Positions 8,836 through 15,590 of a stretch of 44,547 nt of DNA are shown piece after piece; positions within the stretch are counted from its first letter, which is position 1; the number at the start of each line of letters is the position of its first letter. The stretch comes from an uncultured Lachnospiraceae bacterium (GTDB lineage: Bacteria; Bacillota; Clostridia; Lachnospirales; Lachnospiraceae), in the NCBI GenBank assembly GCA_949155905.1, contig CASCWU010000017.1:1-44547 (forward strand). The letters run 5' to 3'. The notes under the pieces are model-generated. The model was not told where the DNA came from. It made no database searches and was given only the letters and a program-made list of their open reading frames with translations. A program made the translations under genes and the position numbers.

Positions 8836-9207
8836 TCATCCAAGTGTCTTTGGAATTATATAGTCTTTGACAATCCTGCCCTGAATCAGATGCTGCTCTA
8901 CAACATCCTTTGCCTTTTCCGGTGTCATTTTGATATAGGTCACTTTTTCCTGACCTGGCTCGAATACCTCTACAATTGGCTCAAACTGGCAGAGGCCGAT
9001 ACATCCGGTCTGGGTGACAGATACGTTGTGCAGGTTTTTCTCCTGTACCAAATCGGAGAGAGCAGTCAATACTGGTCTTGCACCGCTGGCGATTCCACAG
9101 GTGGCCATACCAACTACCACTCTAGTCTGGGTATCATCTTCAGAACGCATACCGACCTGACCCTGCATCCGGTCACGGATTGCTTTTAATTCTTCAAGTG
9201 ACTTCAT
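8836..9207 (-). CDS. Thioredoxin-like [2Fe-2S] ferredoxin subunit (HndB-like)
   Basis: 123-residue protein of the [2Fe-2S] thioredoxin-like ferredoxin family, corresponding to HndB of Desulfovibrio-type HndABCD hydrogenases. Four cysteines fit one [2Fe-2S] site: Cys in MATCGIASGA, a Cys pair in TQTGCIGLCQFEP, and the spacing between. It starts MKSLEELKAIRDRMQ after GGAAGG. The position between the kinase-like gene and the NuoF-like gene matches trimeric and tetrameric hydrogenase operons. It probably carries electrons within or to the complex. Confidence 0.88.
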   Translation of the reverse strand: MKSLEELKAIRDRMQGQVGMRSEDDTQTRVVVGMATCGIASGARPVLTALSDLVQEKNLHNVSVTQTGCIGLCQFEPIVEVFEPGQEKVTYIKMTPEKAKDVVEQHLIQGRIVKDYIIPKTLG

Positions 9208-9343
9208 GTTGCTACCTTCCTTTCTATAAAACTATTCTCATACATCTTACATAATGGAAATGCTTATTTCCACACATACAGCTTTTTCAGTCGGCCATAG
9301 AGCCATAACACCACGGCACAAACGATAAGCTGCTGATACCATA

Positions 9344-9901
9344 CTATATTGCTATACCTTGGCGTGTTTCCTGTTCGTTTTCAGCAAGATATTCCTTTAT
9401 GTAGGCGGATATTTCAGGCTCCTGAAAGGAGACATCTCCTAAAACCTGACGGAATTCGCGGGTATCCAGGGTAAAGCTCCGGTCGTCTACCTGGTAGAGA
9501 TACAAAAAATCAATCTGTTCATTCATGGTGATAAGCGTATAGATGGTACTGGTCATATCGCCAAGCGGCATCCGATCTATGTGCGATAGCTTGAATACGG
9601 CAGTGACGGTTGTTCCGGCACCGGGTGCAGTATCAATCGAAAAGCTTCCTCCGGTACTTTCGGCGGCCAGCTTGAAAAAAGGAACGCCAAGTCCTACTTT
9701 TCGGGTAGTCCTGGTGGTAAAAAAAGGATCTTCCACATGAGCGGCCTGTTCAGCCGTCATTCCGCAGCCGTTGTCCTGGATTTGAATGGTCAGTTTGTCC
9801 TCTAAAGTATCGGCAAGGACGGATATTTCAATCAAAGAAGCTTCGGCACGGACAGAATTCTGCGCGACGTCCAATACGTTTAAAGAAAGCTCCGGCATCA
9901 T
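9344..9901 (-). CDS. Histidine-kinase-like ATPase (HATPase_c only) in the hydrogenase operon
   Basis: 185 residues, essentially a GHKL ATPase domain. The N box is LNVLDVAQNSVRAEAS (about 7-22), the G1 box DNGCGM (about 46-51), the F-like segment PFFTTRTTRKVGLGVPFFK, and the G2-like GAGTTV. There is no receiver, DHp histidine helix or sensor domain, and no transmembrane segment. I placed the start at the ATG pair 9901/9898, 5 nt after the hydC stop, so translation is probably coupled. Similar stand-alone HATPase genes occur in bifurcating-hydrogenase operons of acetogens and thermophiles with no settled role. It may phosphorylate a protein partner or act in assembly. Confidence 0.85.
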   Translation of the reverse strand: MMPELSLNVLDVAQNSVRAEASLIEISVLADTLEDKLTIQIQDNGCGMTAEQAAHVEDPFFTTRTTRKVGLGVPFFKLAAESTGGSFSIDTAPGAGTTVTAVFKLSHIDRMPLGDMTSTIYTLITMNEQIDFLYLYQVDDRSFTLDTREFRQVLGDVSFQEPEISAYIKEYLAENEQETRQGIAI

Positions 9902-9906
9902 AGGCG

Positions 9907-10398
9907 TTATACGTATTTCTCGAGAATACCGTCTACATCGTCTACGGTCAGACGGCCGTAAACATCGTCGTTTACCGTCAGAACCGGAGCAAGGCCGCAG
10001 GCGCCGATACAACGGCAGGCATCGAGAGAAAACTTGCCGTCTGCAGTACATTCGCCGCTGTCGATAGCAAGCGTTTCGCTAAGCTTGTTGAAAATATCGC
10101 CTGAACCCTTGACGTAGCAGGCAGTACCCAGACAGACGGATATTTTGTATTTGCCCTTTGGGAAAAGGGAAAACTGAGAATAAAATGTCACGACGCCATA
10201 TACCTTCTCGAGCGGAATATCTAACTCCCTGGCGATAATGGTCTGTACCTCAATCGGAAGATAGCCGTATATCTCCTGAGCATGCTGCAGAATCGGCATA
10301 AGCGCGCCCCGTTCCTCCTTATTTTCGGAGATGACCTGCAGAAGCTGTTCCTCTTGCGCCTTCGTCCCGGCAAAAGGTACTGTGTTTTTAGAACTCAT
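9907..10398 (-). CDS. hydC: NuoE-like [2Fe-2S] subunit of the trimeric hydrogenase (HydC/HndA)
   Basis: 163 residues. An N-terminal helical bundle (LMPILQHAQEIYGYLP, about 40-55) is followed by a thioredoxin-like [2Fe-2S] domain with CLGTACYVKGS and CRCIGACGLAP, the four ligands of NuoE/HoxE proteins. It transfers electrons between the flavin subunit and the rest of the complex. The start is the ATG at 10398, with AAGGAGGG 8 nt upstream; the frame stays open further upstream, but that stretch is proline-rich and unrelated. It is the first gene of the operon, in the order hydC, kinase-like, hndB-like, hydB, hydA. Confidence 0.94.
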   Translation of the reverse strand: MSSKNTVPFAGTKAQEEQLLQVISENKEERGALMPILQHAQEIYGYLPIEVQTIIARELDIPLEKVYGVVTFYSQFSLFPKGKYKISVCLGTACYVKGSGDIFNKLSETLAIDSGECTADGKFSLDACRCIGACGLAPVLTVNDDVYGRLTVDDVDGILEKYV

Positions 10399-10432
10399 CT
10401 TAGACCCTCCTTCATAGTTGTATAGATAACTC

Positions 10433-10487
10433 TGTGAAAAAATTGTCACATTATTTGTATTATAACATGAGATCTGCGGGAAATCCA
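10433..10487 (-). promoter_or_regulatory. Promoter of the trimeric hydrogenase operon with an overlapping inverted repeat
   Basis: On the minus strand a perfect TATAAT (10464-10459) follows a weak -35 (TGGATT, 10487-10482) at 17 nt. Just downstream of the -10 lies a dyad, GTCACA/TGTGAA (10433-10450, 6-nt centre). It resembles Rex-, CRP- or FNR-type sites but has spacing that fits none of them exactly. The position, around the expected start site, suits a repressor. Confidence 0.5.
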
Positions 10488-10607
10488 GCATTTTGTTTTT
10501 GTTTCCATGAAAAAACAATTCCAAAAAAGGTAAAATTTTTTGTGGGGAAATCGGGAGTTGATGCGTTATTATACTAGATAGGCAAAAAGAGAAAGGAGGA
10601 GGCTGTG

Positions 10608-10934
10608 ATGCTGGTTGTTTGTTCCATATTAAGAGGAAAATTGGGGTTAAAGGAGTTTCAGCAGATAGCGGATAGTCTGGTAGAGATAGAGCATGTGCCG
10701 GCTGTAGAAGTAAGCGTAGAGTTAGGGAAAGAAGCGGAGCTGGTAGCGGATTGGCCGGCATTGCTGGATAAGGAAGGGATTGGATATGATTTCTGGGGTA
10801 TGTGTGAGATGGATTGGAATACGTTGGAGAAAAGGCTGCGGAAGGAACGGAAGCTAAGCTATACGGTTACGTATTGCGACAGACAGGAAAATCAGATGAC
10901 CCTGGAATTTGCGATAGCTTTTCTGTGCTTCTAA
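10608..10934 (+). CDS. Hypothetical protein, 108 aa
   Basis: Short protein beginning MLVVCSILRGKLGLKEFQQ with a strong AAAGGAGGAG site. A GTG three bases upstream is an equally possible start. The sequence alternates strands and helices with an acidic middle and a W-rich segment (YDFWGMCEMDWNTLEKRL). No signal peptide or known motif is recognised. It is transcribed divergently from the hydrogenase operon, across a 210-bp intergenic region. Function unknown. Confidence 0.6.
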   Translation: MLVVCSILRGKLGLKEFQQIADSLVEIEHVPAVEVSVELGKEAELVADWPALLDKEGIGYDFWGMCEMDWNTLEKRLRKERKLSYTVTYCDRQENQMTLEFAIAFLCF

Positions 10935-10986
10935 ATAAAAGAATTTATAAAAATACTATAAAATTTATAAAAACAAATAAAAAAGC

Positions 10987-11015
10987 AGGACAAACAGAAG
11001 AATTTCCTATATAAT
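10987..11015 (+). promoter_or_regulatory. Probable promoter upstream of a structured leader
   Basis: AGGACA at 10987-10992 and a perfect TATAAT at 11010-11015 with a 17-nt spacer. The transcript would start near 11022 and carry about 140 nt of leader before the first small reading frame. Confidence 0.5.
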
Positions 11016-11027
11016 ATGAAAAGAGAA

Positions 11028-11120
11028 AACGAGGACGCTTCAGGTTGTCGTTTGGTCTATGAAATAGGCCGTATGTTCTGACAGCCGCCAGGAACCATTT
11101 ACATAGGACAAAGATGGCGT
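11028..11120 (+). other. Candidate structured RNA leader
   Basis: Downstream of the promoter two nested helices can be drawn: GGTTGTC (11043-11049) with GACAGCC (11080-11086), and inside it GGTCTAT (11054-11060) with ATAGGCC (11064-11070) closed by a GAA loop. Each has one G-U pair. They are separated by an asymmetric internal loop. I could not match it to a riboswitch class I know. It may be a cis-regulatory RNA or chance structure. Confidence 0.35.
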
Positions 11121-11158
11121 TATAATGAAAACCGGGAAAAGACTTCAAGAGGGAGGCT

Positions 11159-11242
11159 ATGCAGATGAGAGCAAAGAGGATTGCAGCAGCTTTATTGACA
11201 GCGGGAATGATTTTGCCGGAGGAAATCGCGAAATACCAGTAA
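11159..11242 (+). CDS. Small ORF, 27 aa, signal-peptide-like
   Basis: The frame begins MQMRAKRIAAALLTAG and ends EEIAKYQ, with GAGGGAGG immediately upstream and a second ATG at 11165 better spaced from it. The basic start followed by a short hydrophobic run looks like the beginning of a secreted protein or a tiny membrane peptide. It may be a truncated remnant. It lies 29 nt before the next gene, with which it could be co-transcribed. Confidence 0.35.
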   Translation: MQMRAKRIAAALLTAGMILPEEIAKYQ

Positions 11243-11271
11243 AATAAGCCGGATAGCAGGAGGAATGGAGC

Positions 11272-11796
11272 ATGACAAAAGGAAAACTGAAGATTATCCT
11301 ACCATTGACTGTTTTGGGAGTCGCATTGATTCTCTGGAGTGTAGTCTATCTGGCACGCCAACGTTTTGTCCGGAATTATGTAGCGCTGCGGGACGGCATA
11401 TCGGAGGCACAGCTTGTAGAGAATGGGACGCCGGCGATTGCGTATGAACGGGGAATCTACTGGAATGTCTATTATTCGGAGCTGCCTTTAGCCTCAGAGC
11501 AGGGCGGAAGCGATGAATGGTATGAATTTTTATTTTTTCAGGAAAAGAAGGGAATGGATAAGGAGGCATTAAAGGAATCACTCTCCTTGGAATACGAGGT
11601 GAAGGGAAAATGGTATCGGACAGAAGCCCCTTATGAGTTTTTAATTGAGGAGGAAGAGGGAGGGGAACGAAATCAGATAACGGTCATTATCCGTCAGTTT
11701 AAACGAGGGGGAGGTTACTTCTGGAAGGGGAAGTACCGACTGCTGCAAAAGCTGGACGAGGAGCGTTATCAGGCAGCCTATTTTGAGCTGGAGTAA
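11272..11796 (+). CDS. Hypothetical membrane-anchored protein, 174 aa
   Basis: One N-terminal transmembrane segment (about residues 8-27, LPLTVLGVALILWSVVYLA) follows the basic start MTKGKLK. The rest, about 145 residues, is rich in Tyr, Trp and Glu (GIYWNVYYSELP, DEWYEFLFFQEKKG, YFWKGKYRLLQKL) and would face outward. No lipobox, repeats or known domain are recognised. AGGAGG precedes the ATG. Function unknown. Confidence 0.7.
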   Translation: MTKGKLKIILPLTVLGVALILWSVVYLARQRFVRNYVALRDGISEAQLVENGTPAIAYERGIYWNVYYSELPLASEQGGSDEWYEFLFFQEKKGMDKEALKESLSLEYEVKGKWYRTEAPYEFLIEEEEGGERNQITVIIRQFKRGGGYFWKGKYRLLQKLDEERYQAAYFELE

Positions 11797-11849
11797 TGTA
11801 GTCAGAAAGCAAACGGGTAAAAAAGAAGAAAGAAAAGGAGAATAAAATA

Positions 11850-12101
11850 ATGTTAGAATACCGATATGATACGCAATTGTTGATCGAAGGAACCGATTTG
11901 GACGAGGATATCATCAGCGATTATTTTCGTGCTAATTTCCAGGGAGATTGTCTGCTAGCGGTAGGAGATGAGGATTTGATCAAAATCCACTATCATACAA
12001 ACGAGCCGTGGAAGGTATTAGAGTATTGTGCCTCTCTGGGAGAAATTTATGATATTGTGGTAGAGGACATGGAACGGCAGGCAAGAGGATTGCAGGGATA
12101 A
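11850..12101 (+). CDS. Stand-alone FakA C-terminal-like domain protein, 83 aa
   Basis: The central stretch GDEDLIKIHYHTNEPWKVLEYCASLGEIYDI (written here in pieces: GDEDLIKIHYHTNEP, then WKVLEYCASLGEIYDI) closely resembles the signature of the C-terminal region of FakA/DAK2-type fatty-acid kinases (typically D-L-I-K-V-H-V-H-T-N-x-P-G). Here it forms a complete 83-residue protein with its own AAAGGAG site, without the DhaL ATP-binding part and without the rest of FakA. It could bind a FakB-like acyl carrier, act as a regulatory fragment, or be an evolutionary remnant that is still expressed. Confidence 0.7.
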   Translation: MLEYRYDTQLLIEGTDLDEDIISDYFRANFQGDCLLAVGDEDLIKIHYHTNEPWKVLEYCASLGEIYDIVVEDMERQARGLQG

Positions 12102-12114
12102 AAGGAGAGACAGA

Positions 12115-12258
12115 ATGATGAGACGAGAGAGAAAAGGAAAATGCCTGATAGGGTTCCTGGCGGCAGGTTGCAGAGGATTTTGTGCTGAACGTGGAGAAGG
12201 ATTCCCCGATAGAAGAGTATGCAAGGAGGATGAAGATCCAATATCAATATGTAAGTGA
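12115..12258 (+). pseudogene. Possible decayed lipoprotein gene (frameshifted)
   Basis: ATG at 12115 has an excellent AAAGGAGAG site and encodes MMRRERKGKCLIGFLAAGC, a basic start, short hydrophobic run and LAAGC lipobox. After the lipobox this frame loses protein character and stops at 12256. The +1 frame from about 12170 reads VAEDFVLNVEKDSPIEEYA onward and looks like real coding sequence, running on to about 12300. A one-base indel near 12170 would explain both. It lies 13 nt after the FakA-C-like gene. Confidence 0.35.
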
Positions 12259-12356
12259 TAAATTAAGAAAATTTCGCCTGCTTTGCTTCATATTTTCTGG
12301 AAATCTGCCGATAATTATTTATATGTGCAGAGATTTGGATAAAAGGGGTGACAGGT

Positions 12357-13298
12357 ATGATAGGGACAGGGACAAACACAGAAGCCAAGCTGCGGATGGG
12401 AATGAGCCGGACGGTATCGGTGACGCGCTTTGGAAATAAGGAACGAAGGGTGATACAGTTAAAAAACCCGGACGGGACATCAGCAGGAACGATCAGTGTG
12501 ACAAGAACGATAAAGCCGGCGCAGAAAAAGAAAAAGAAGGTCGGCTATAATTTCAAACAGATTTCCGCACAGATTTTACGCTCCAGGACATCGGTCGGTG
12601 CAGGAAAGGCCGCGTTAAAGGCACGCAGTGTAAAAGCGATGCTGGCGAGAAAGCTTCTGAGCGAGGACTATGATAAATCAGAGCTGCGGGCCGCCATCAT
12701 CCATGCGGCAAAGATGGAACGGATTGCCAAAAAGCGTAAGAAGCATATGGAGGAAGAAGAACGGGCCGCGCAGACGGGAGTCTATATGGAGCAGTGGGAG
12801 AACTATGAGGAAGAGGACTGGATGGCAGGCTTTGAGGAGCTAAGCTGCGAAGAAACCGGCTTGAGCCAGGAGGAACTAGAGGCGCTAATGCAGGAGCTGG
12901 AGGCCATGATGGCGGAGGCAATGCAGGATATGGCGGAGATCGAAGGACTGGGAGAGCTGACGGAGGCGCTGACGGCATCGGTACAGGTCAATATGTCCCC
13001 GGAGGATCTGGAGCGTTTGAAGAAAAAGCATCGGATGGATGAAATGCGGGAGATTGCGGATGCCGATATGAAATATTTAAAAGCGATGTTTCAAAAGCTG
13101 GAGCAGGAAAGGCGTTCCGCTGGCAGCACGCTTCCGGGCAGCTCCAGTAACTCAGATCATTCCGGCGGTTCTACGGTGATTCGCGGAATCAGCGGGATGG
13201 ATGGGATGACGCATGAGATGGCGGTTGCACAGTCTGTCATGCAGGCAATGAATACTCCGATGGCAACAGAGGGTGCAAATGTAGATGTATCCTTATAA
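12357..13298 (+). CDS. Hypothetical protein with basic N-terminus and acidic coiled-coil-like middle
   Basis: 313 residues. About 1-60 is beta-like and polar and ends in a KKKKK run. About 60-135 is strongly basic and helical (AGKAALKARSVKAMLARKLL, then MERIAKKRKKHMEEE). About 140-250 is very acidic and Met-rich helix (EELSCEETGLSQEELEALMQ and onward), giving coiled-coil potential. The tail is Ser/Gly/Met-rich and flexible. No signal peptide. The start is the ATG at 12357 with AAAAGGGG 8 nt upstream (a GTG at 12348 is less likely). The charge layout suggests binding to nucleic acid or to a partner protein, but the function is unknown. Confidence 0.75.
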   Translation: MIGTGTNTEAKLRMGMSRTVSVTRFGNKERRVIQLKNPDGTSAGTISVTRTIKPAQKKKKKVGYNFKQISAQILRSRTSVGAGKAALKARSVKAMLARKLLSEDYDKSELRAAIIHAAKMERIAKKRKKHMEEEERAAQTGVYMEQWENYEEEDWMAGFEELSCEETGLSQEELEALMQELEAMMAEAMQDMAEIEGLGELTEALTASVQVNMSPEDLERLKKKHRMDEMREIADADMKYLKAMFQKLEQERRSAGSTLPGSSSNSDHSGGSTVIRGISGMDGMTHEMAVAQSVMQAMNTPMATEGANVDVSL

Positions 13299-13346
13299 AA
13301 GAGAAAGCGGCTGTAAAAAAATGTATATACAGTCGCTTTCTCTTTT
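13297..13346 (+). terminator. Rho-independent terminator
   Basis: A 19-bp stem with one wobble or mismatch (13297-13315 with 13328-13346) and an AT-rich loop. The T-rich 3' arm ends CTCTTTT. It separates the unknown gene from the hydrogenase-sensor locus. Confidence 0.8.
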
Positions 13347-13348
13347 GC

Positions 13349-13377
13349 TTGAAAAAAAAGGCCGGAAATGCTACAAT
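13349..13377 (+). promoter_or_regulatory. Promoter of the hydrogenase-sensor locus
   Basis: TTGAAA at 13349-13354 and TACAAT at 13372-13377 with a 17-nt spacer. About 90 nt of leader precede the first start codon. With gene overlaps and short gaps downstream, it could drive the whole 13468-20088 run. Confidence 0.6.
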
Positions 13378-13467
13378 AGCAATATCATGAAAGAACAGTA
13401 ATACTAAAAAAGGTATGTGTGGAGAAACAGTCAGGCTTCGTTTTTACCACACAGGAATGGAGAGCTT

Positions 13468-13830
13468 ATGACAATACGAGAAATCAAGGAAGCATTGGGA
13501 GCGCGGGTCGTGTACGGCGAGGATTTTCTGGATCGGGAGGTACATACGGCCTGCGGCTCCGATATGATGAGCGATGTGCTGGCGTTTGTAAAGGATCAGG
13601 CGGTTTTAATGACCGGACTGTGCAATTCCCAGGTGATCCGAACAGCAGAGATGATGGATATTATCTGTATTGTATTTGTACGTGACAAGCGCCCGGATGA
13701 AACGATGATTGAGCTGGCAAAGGAACGCGAGATTGCTATTTTGGCAACAGGCCACCGGATGTTTGGTGCATGTGGTATTCTGTATGAAAAAGGGCTGCGG
13801 GGAGGTTCCGACTATGAGCGATACCATTGA
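13468..13830 (+). CDS. DRTGG-domain protein (first of two)
   Basis: 120 residues with the fold pattern of stand-alone DRTGG proteins: MTIREIKEALGARVVYGEDF, then CGSDMMSDVLAF, then VLMTGLCNSQVIRTAEMMDI and a C-terminal ILATGHRMFGACGILYEKGL. DRTGG domains are thought to bind nucleotides or sense ligands and occur beside CBS domains and phosphotransacetylase-like proteins. The start at 13468 was chosen because GGAGAG lies just upstream and it matches the family N-terminus. The gene overlaps the next by 17 bp. A related gene occurs at 15591, and both lie among [FeFe]-hydrogenase genes. Precise ligand unknown. Confidence 0.8.
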   Translation: MTIREIKEALGARVVYGEDFLDREVHTACGSDMMSDVLAFVKDQAVLMTGLCNSQVIRTAEMMDIICIVFVRDKRPDETMIELAKEREIAILATGHRMFGACGILYEKGLRGGSDYERYH

Positions 13831-14242
13831 ATTGAAATACGAAGTATCTACGGAGGACTTTACGCGGGCAGGAGAGGCTTCCAGTGATGTAAAGAAGAAG
13901 CTGCGTCAGATGGGGGTGCCGCCGGAGGCTATCCGCAAGGTGGCGATTGCGATGTATGAGGGTGAAATCAATATGGTGATCCATGCGAACGGCGGGACGA
14001 TTACCGTATTGATCGATTCTGAGTGTATCGACATGACGCTTCAGGACCGGGGACCGGGGATTCCGGACATTGAGAAAGCGATGCAGGCCGGGTATTCGAC
14101 CGCACCAGACAATGTCAGAAATTTAGGCTTTGGTGCAGGGATGGGATTGCCGAATATGAAAAAATATTCCGACGAAATGAAGGTAGAGACCGAGCTTGGA
14201 GTTGGTACAAGGGTAAACATGAAGGTTTTCATCCCGGAATAA
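13814..14242 (+). CDS. RsbW/SpoIIAB-like anti-sigma-factor-type serine kinase ATPase
   Basis: 142-residue single-domain HATPase_c protein: N box AMYEGEINMVIHANGG (about 57-72), G1 box DRGPGIPDIEKAMQAG (about 87-102), G2 box GFGAGMGLPNMKKYSD (about 113-128), and a C-terminal VGTRVNMKVF strand. This is the RsbW/SpoIIAB family, which phosphorylates STAS-domain antagonists on Ser/Thr and binds sigma factors. It overlaps the upstream DRTGG gene. A SpoIIE-type phosphatase at 18916 is the natural counter-enzyme, but no STAS protein is encoded in the window, so the substrate is unknown. Confidence 0.88.
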   Translation: MSDTIELKYEVSTEDFTRAGEASSDVKKKLRQMGVPPEAIRKVAIAMYEGEINMVIHANGGTITVLIDSECIDMTLQDRGPGIPDIEKAMQAGYSTAPDNVRNLGFGAGMGLPNMKKYSDEMKVETELGVGTRVNMKVFIPE

Positions 14243-14290
14243 GAAAAGGTATTCCAAAGAGTACAAGAGAAAGAAATGGAGGTGCGGGAA

Positions 14291-15577
14291 ATGGACAAAT
14301 TTGAAAATTCGGTTCATTTAGATCCAGATAAATGCAAGGGGTGCATTAACTGTATCAAGCGATGTCCGACCGGCGCTATCCGGGTGCGGAATGGAAAAGC
14401 GGTTATTACAAAGCAATTTTGTATTGACTGCGGCGAATGTATCCGTATTTGCCCGCATCATGCAAAGCAGGCCACCTATGATCCGCTTTCTGCAATAAAG
14501 GAGTATGAATATACTGTAGCGCTGCCTGCACCGTCGCTTTATGGTCAGTTTAATAACCTGGAGGACAGCAACATTGTCCTGACGGCTTTGAAAAGAATGG
14601 GGTTTGACGATGTATTTGAAGTAGGAGCTGCGGCTGAAATCGTGTCTAAGGTAAGCCGAAGCTATGCGGAGGCGCATGAGGAGCAGTGGCCGCTTATCAG
14701 TACGGCCTGTCCGTCTGTGGTAAAGCTGATTCGGGTAAGGTTCCCGAATTTGATTGACCATTTGCTGCCGATTCAGGCACCGGTAGAGCTGGCGGCGGCG
14801 ATGGCGCGGGACAAGGCATTAAAAGAAACCGGTCTGCCTTCGGAAAAAATCGGCATTTTCTTTATTTCTCCGTGTCCGGCTAAGGTATCGGCCTGCAAGC
14901 ATCCAATTGGGATTGAAACGTGTGAGGTAGACGGTGTCCTGGCGATACGGGAGGTTTATCCAAAGCTGCTTCCGTTTATGAAAGAGGTAGCGGCGGCGCC
15001 GGAGGAGCTGGCAACGTCCGGTAAGATTGGCGTTGGCTGGGGCAGCAGCGGAGGAGAGGCCGGAGGGCTTTTGACAGACAGCTACCTGGCGGCAGACGGG
15101 ATTGAAAATGTGCTGCGGGTGTTGGAGGATTTGGAGGATCAGAAGTTTGAAAATCTGGAGTTTATCGAATTAAATGCCTGTAACGGCGGCTGTGTAGGTG
15201 GTGTTTTGGCGGTGGAAAATCCTTATGTAGCTAAGGTAAAGCTGAAAAAGCTCCGTAAATACCTTCCGGTAGCCGGGATGCACGTAAACGCCTCAGAGGA
15301 GGAACTAAGGAAGGTAGAGTGGACGCAAGAGGTAGAATACGAGCCGGTCTTTAAGCTGGGAAACAATATGAAGGAAAGCATCCAGATGATGTCTCAGGTA
15401 GAGGCATTGACAAAGAAATTTCCGGGAATCGACTGCGGCTCCTGCGGTGCGCCGAGCTGTCAGGCACTGGCGGAGGATATTGTCAGAGGCATTGCAAAGG
15501 AAAGCGACTGTATTCATATTTTAAGGGAGTATATACATAAGCTTTCCGGGGAGATTTCGATGTTGGACAGAGAGTAG
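14291..15577 (+). CDS. [FeFe]-hydrogenase-fold iron-sulfur protein, group D-like
   Basis: 428 residues. The N-terminus has a two-[4Fe-4S] ferredoxin (CKGCINCIKRCP and CIDCGECIRICP). The H-cluster domain follows with altered motifs: STACPSVVKL instead of TSCCPxW (Ala replaces the first Cys), ISPCPAKVSACK for L2, and LNACNGGCVGGV for L3. At the C-terminus lies CGSCGAPSCQALAEDI with a later Cys, an additional cluster-binding module also found in sensory hydrogenases. The ATG at 14291 sits 7 nt after GGAGGTG; an ATG at 14276 overlaps that site and was rejected. All presumed cubane ligands remain, so H2 or CO sensing or slow catalysis are possible. A bulk hydrogenase is unlikely. Confidence 0.88.
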   Translation: MDKFENSVHLDPDKCKGCINCIKRCPTGAIRVRNGKAVITKQFCIDCGECIRICPHHAKQATYDPLSAIKEYEYTVALPAPSLYGQFNNLEDSNIVLTALKRMGFDDVFEVGAAAEIVSKVSRSYAEAHEEQWPLISTACPSVVKLIRVRFPNLIDHLLPIQAPVELAAAMARDKALKETGLPSEKIGIFFISPCPAKVSACKHPIGIETCEVDGVLAIREVYPKLLPFMKEVAAAPEELATSGKIGVGWGSSGGEAGGLLTDSYLAADGIENVLRVLEDLEDQKFENLEFIELNACNGGCVGGVLAVENPYVAKVKLKKLRKYLPVAGMHVNASEEELRKVEWTQEVEYEPVFKLGNNMKESIQMMSQVEALTKKFPGIDCGSCGAPSCQALAEDIVRGIAKESDCIHILREYIHKLSGEISMLDRE

Positions 15578-15590
15578 AAGGAGGCTGATT

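Noticed and set aside
10399-10761. Upstream extension of the hydC frame (about 120 residues)
   Set aside because: It crosses the promoter, is proline/leucine-rich, and an ideal ribosome site marks the start at 10398.
11028-11120. Known riboswitch classes (cyclic-di-GMP, THF, guanidine) in the structured leader
   Set aside because: The conserved core bases of these classes are not present; only generic helices can be drawn.
12182-12439. 85-residue frame between the FakA-C-like gene and the 313-aa gene
   Set aside because: Its second half overlaps the well-supported gene at 12357 in another frame; only its first part may be a frameshifted remnant, reported as such.
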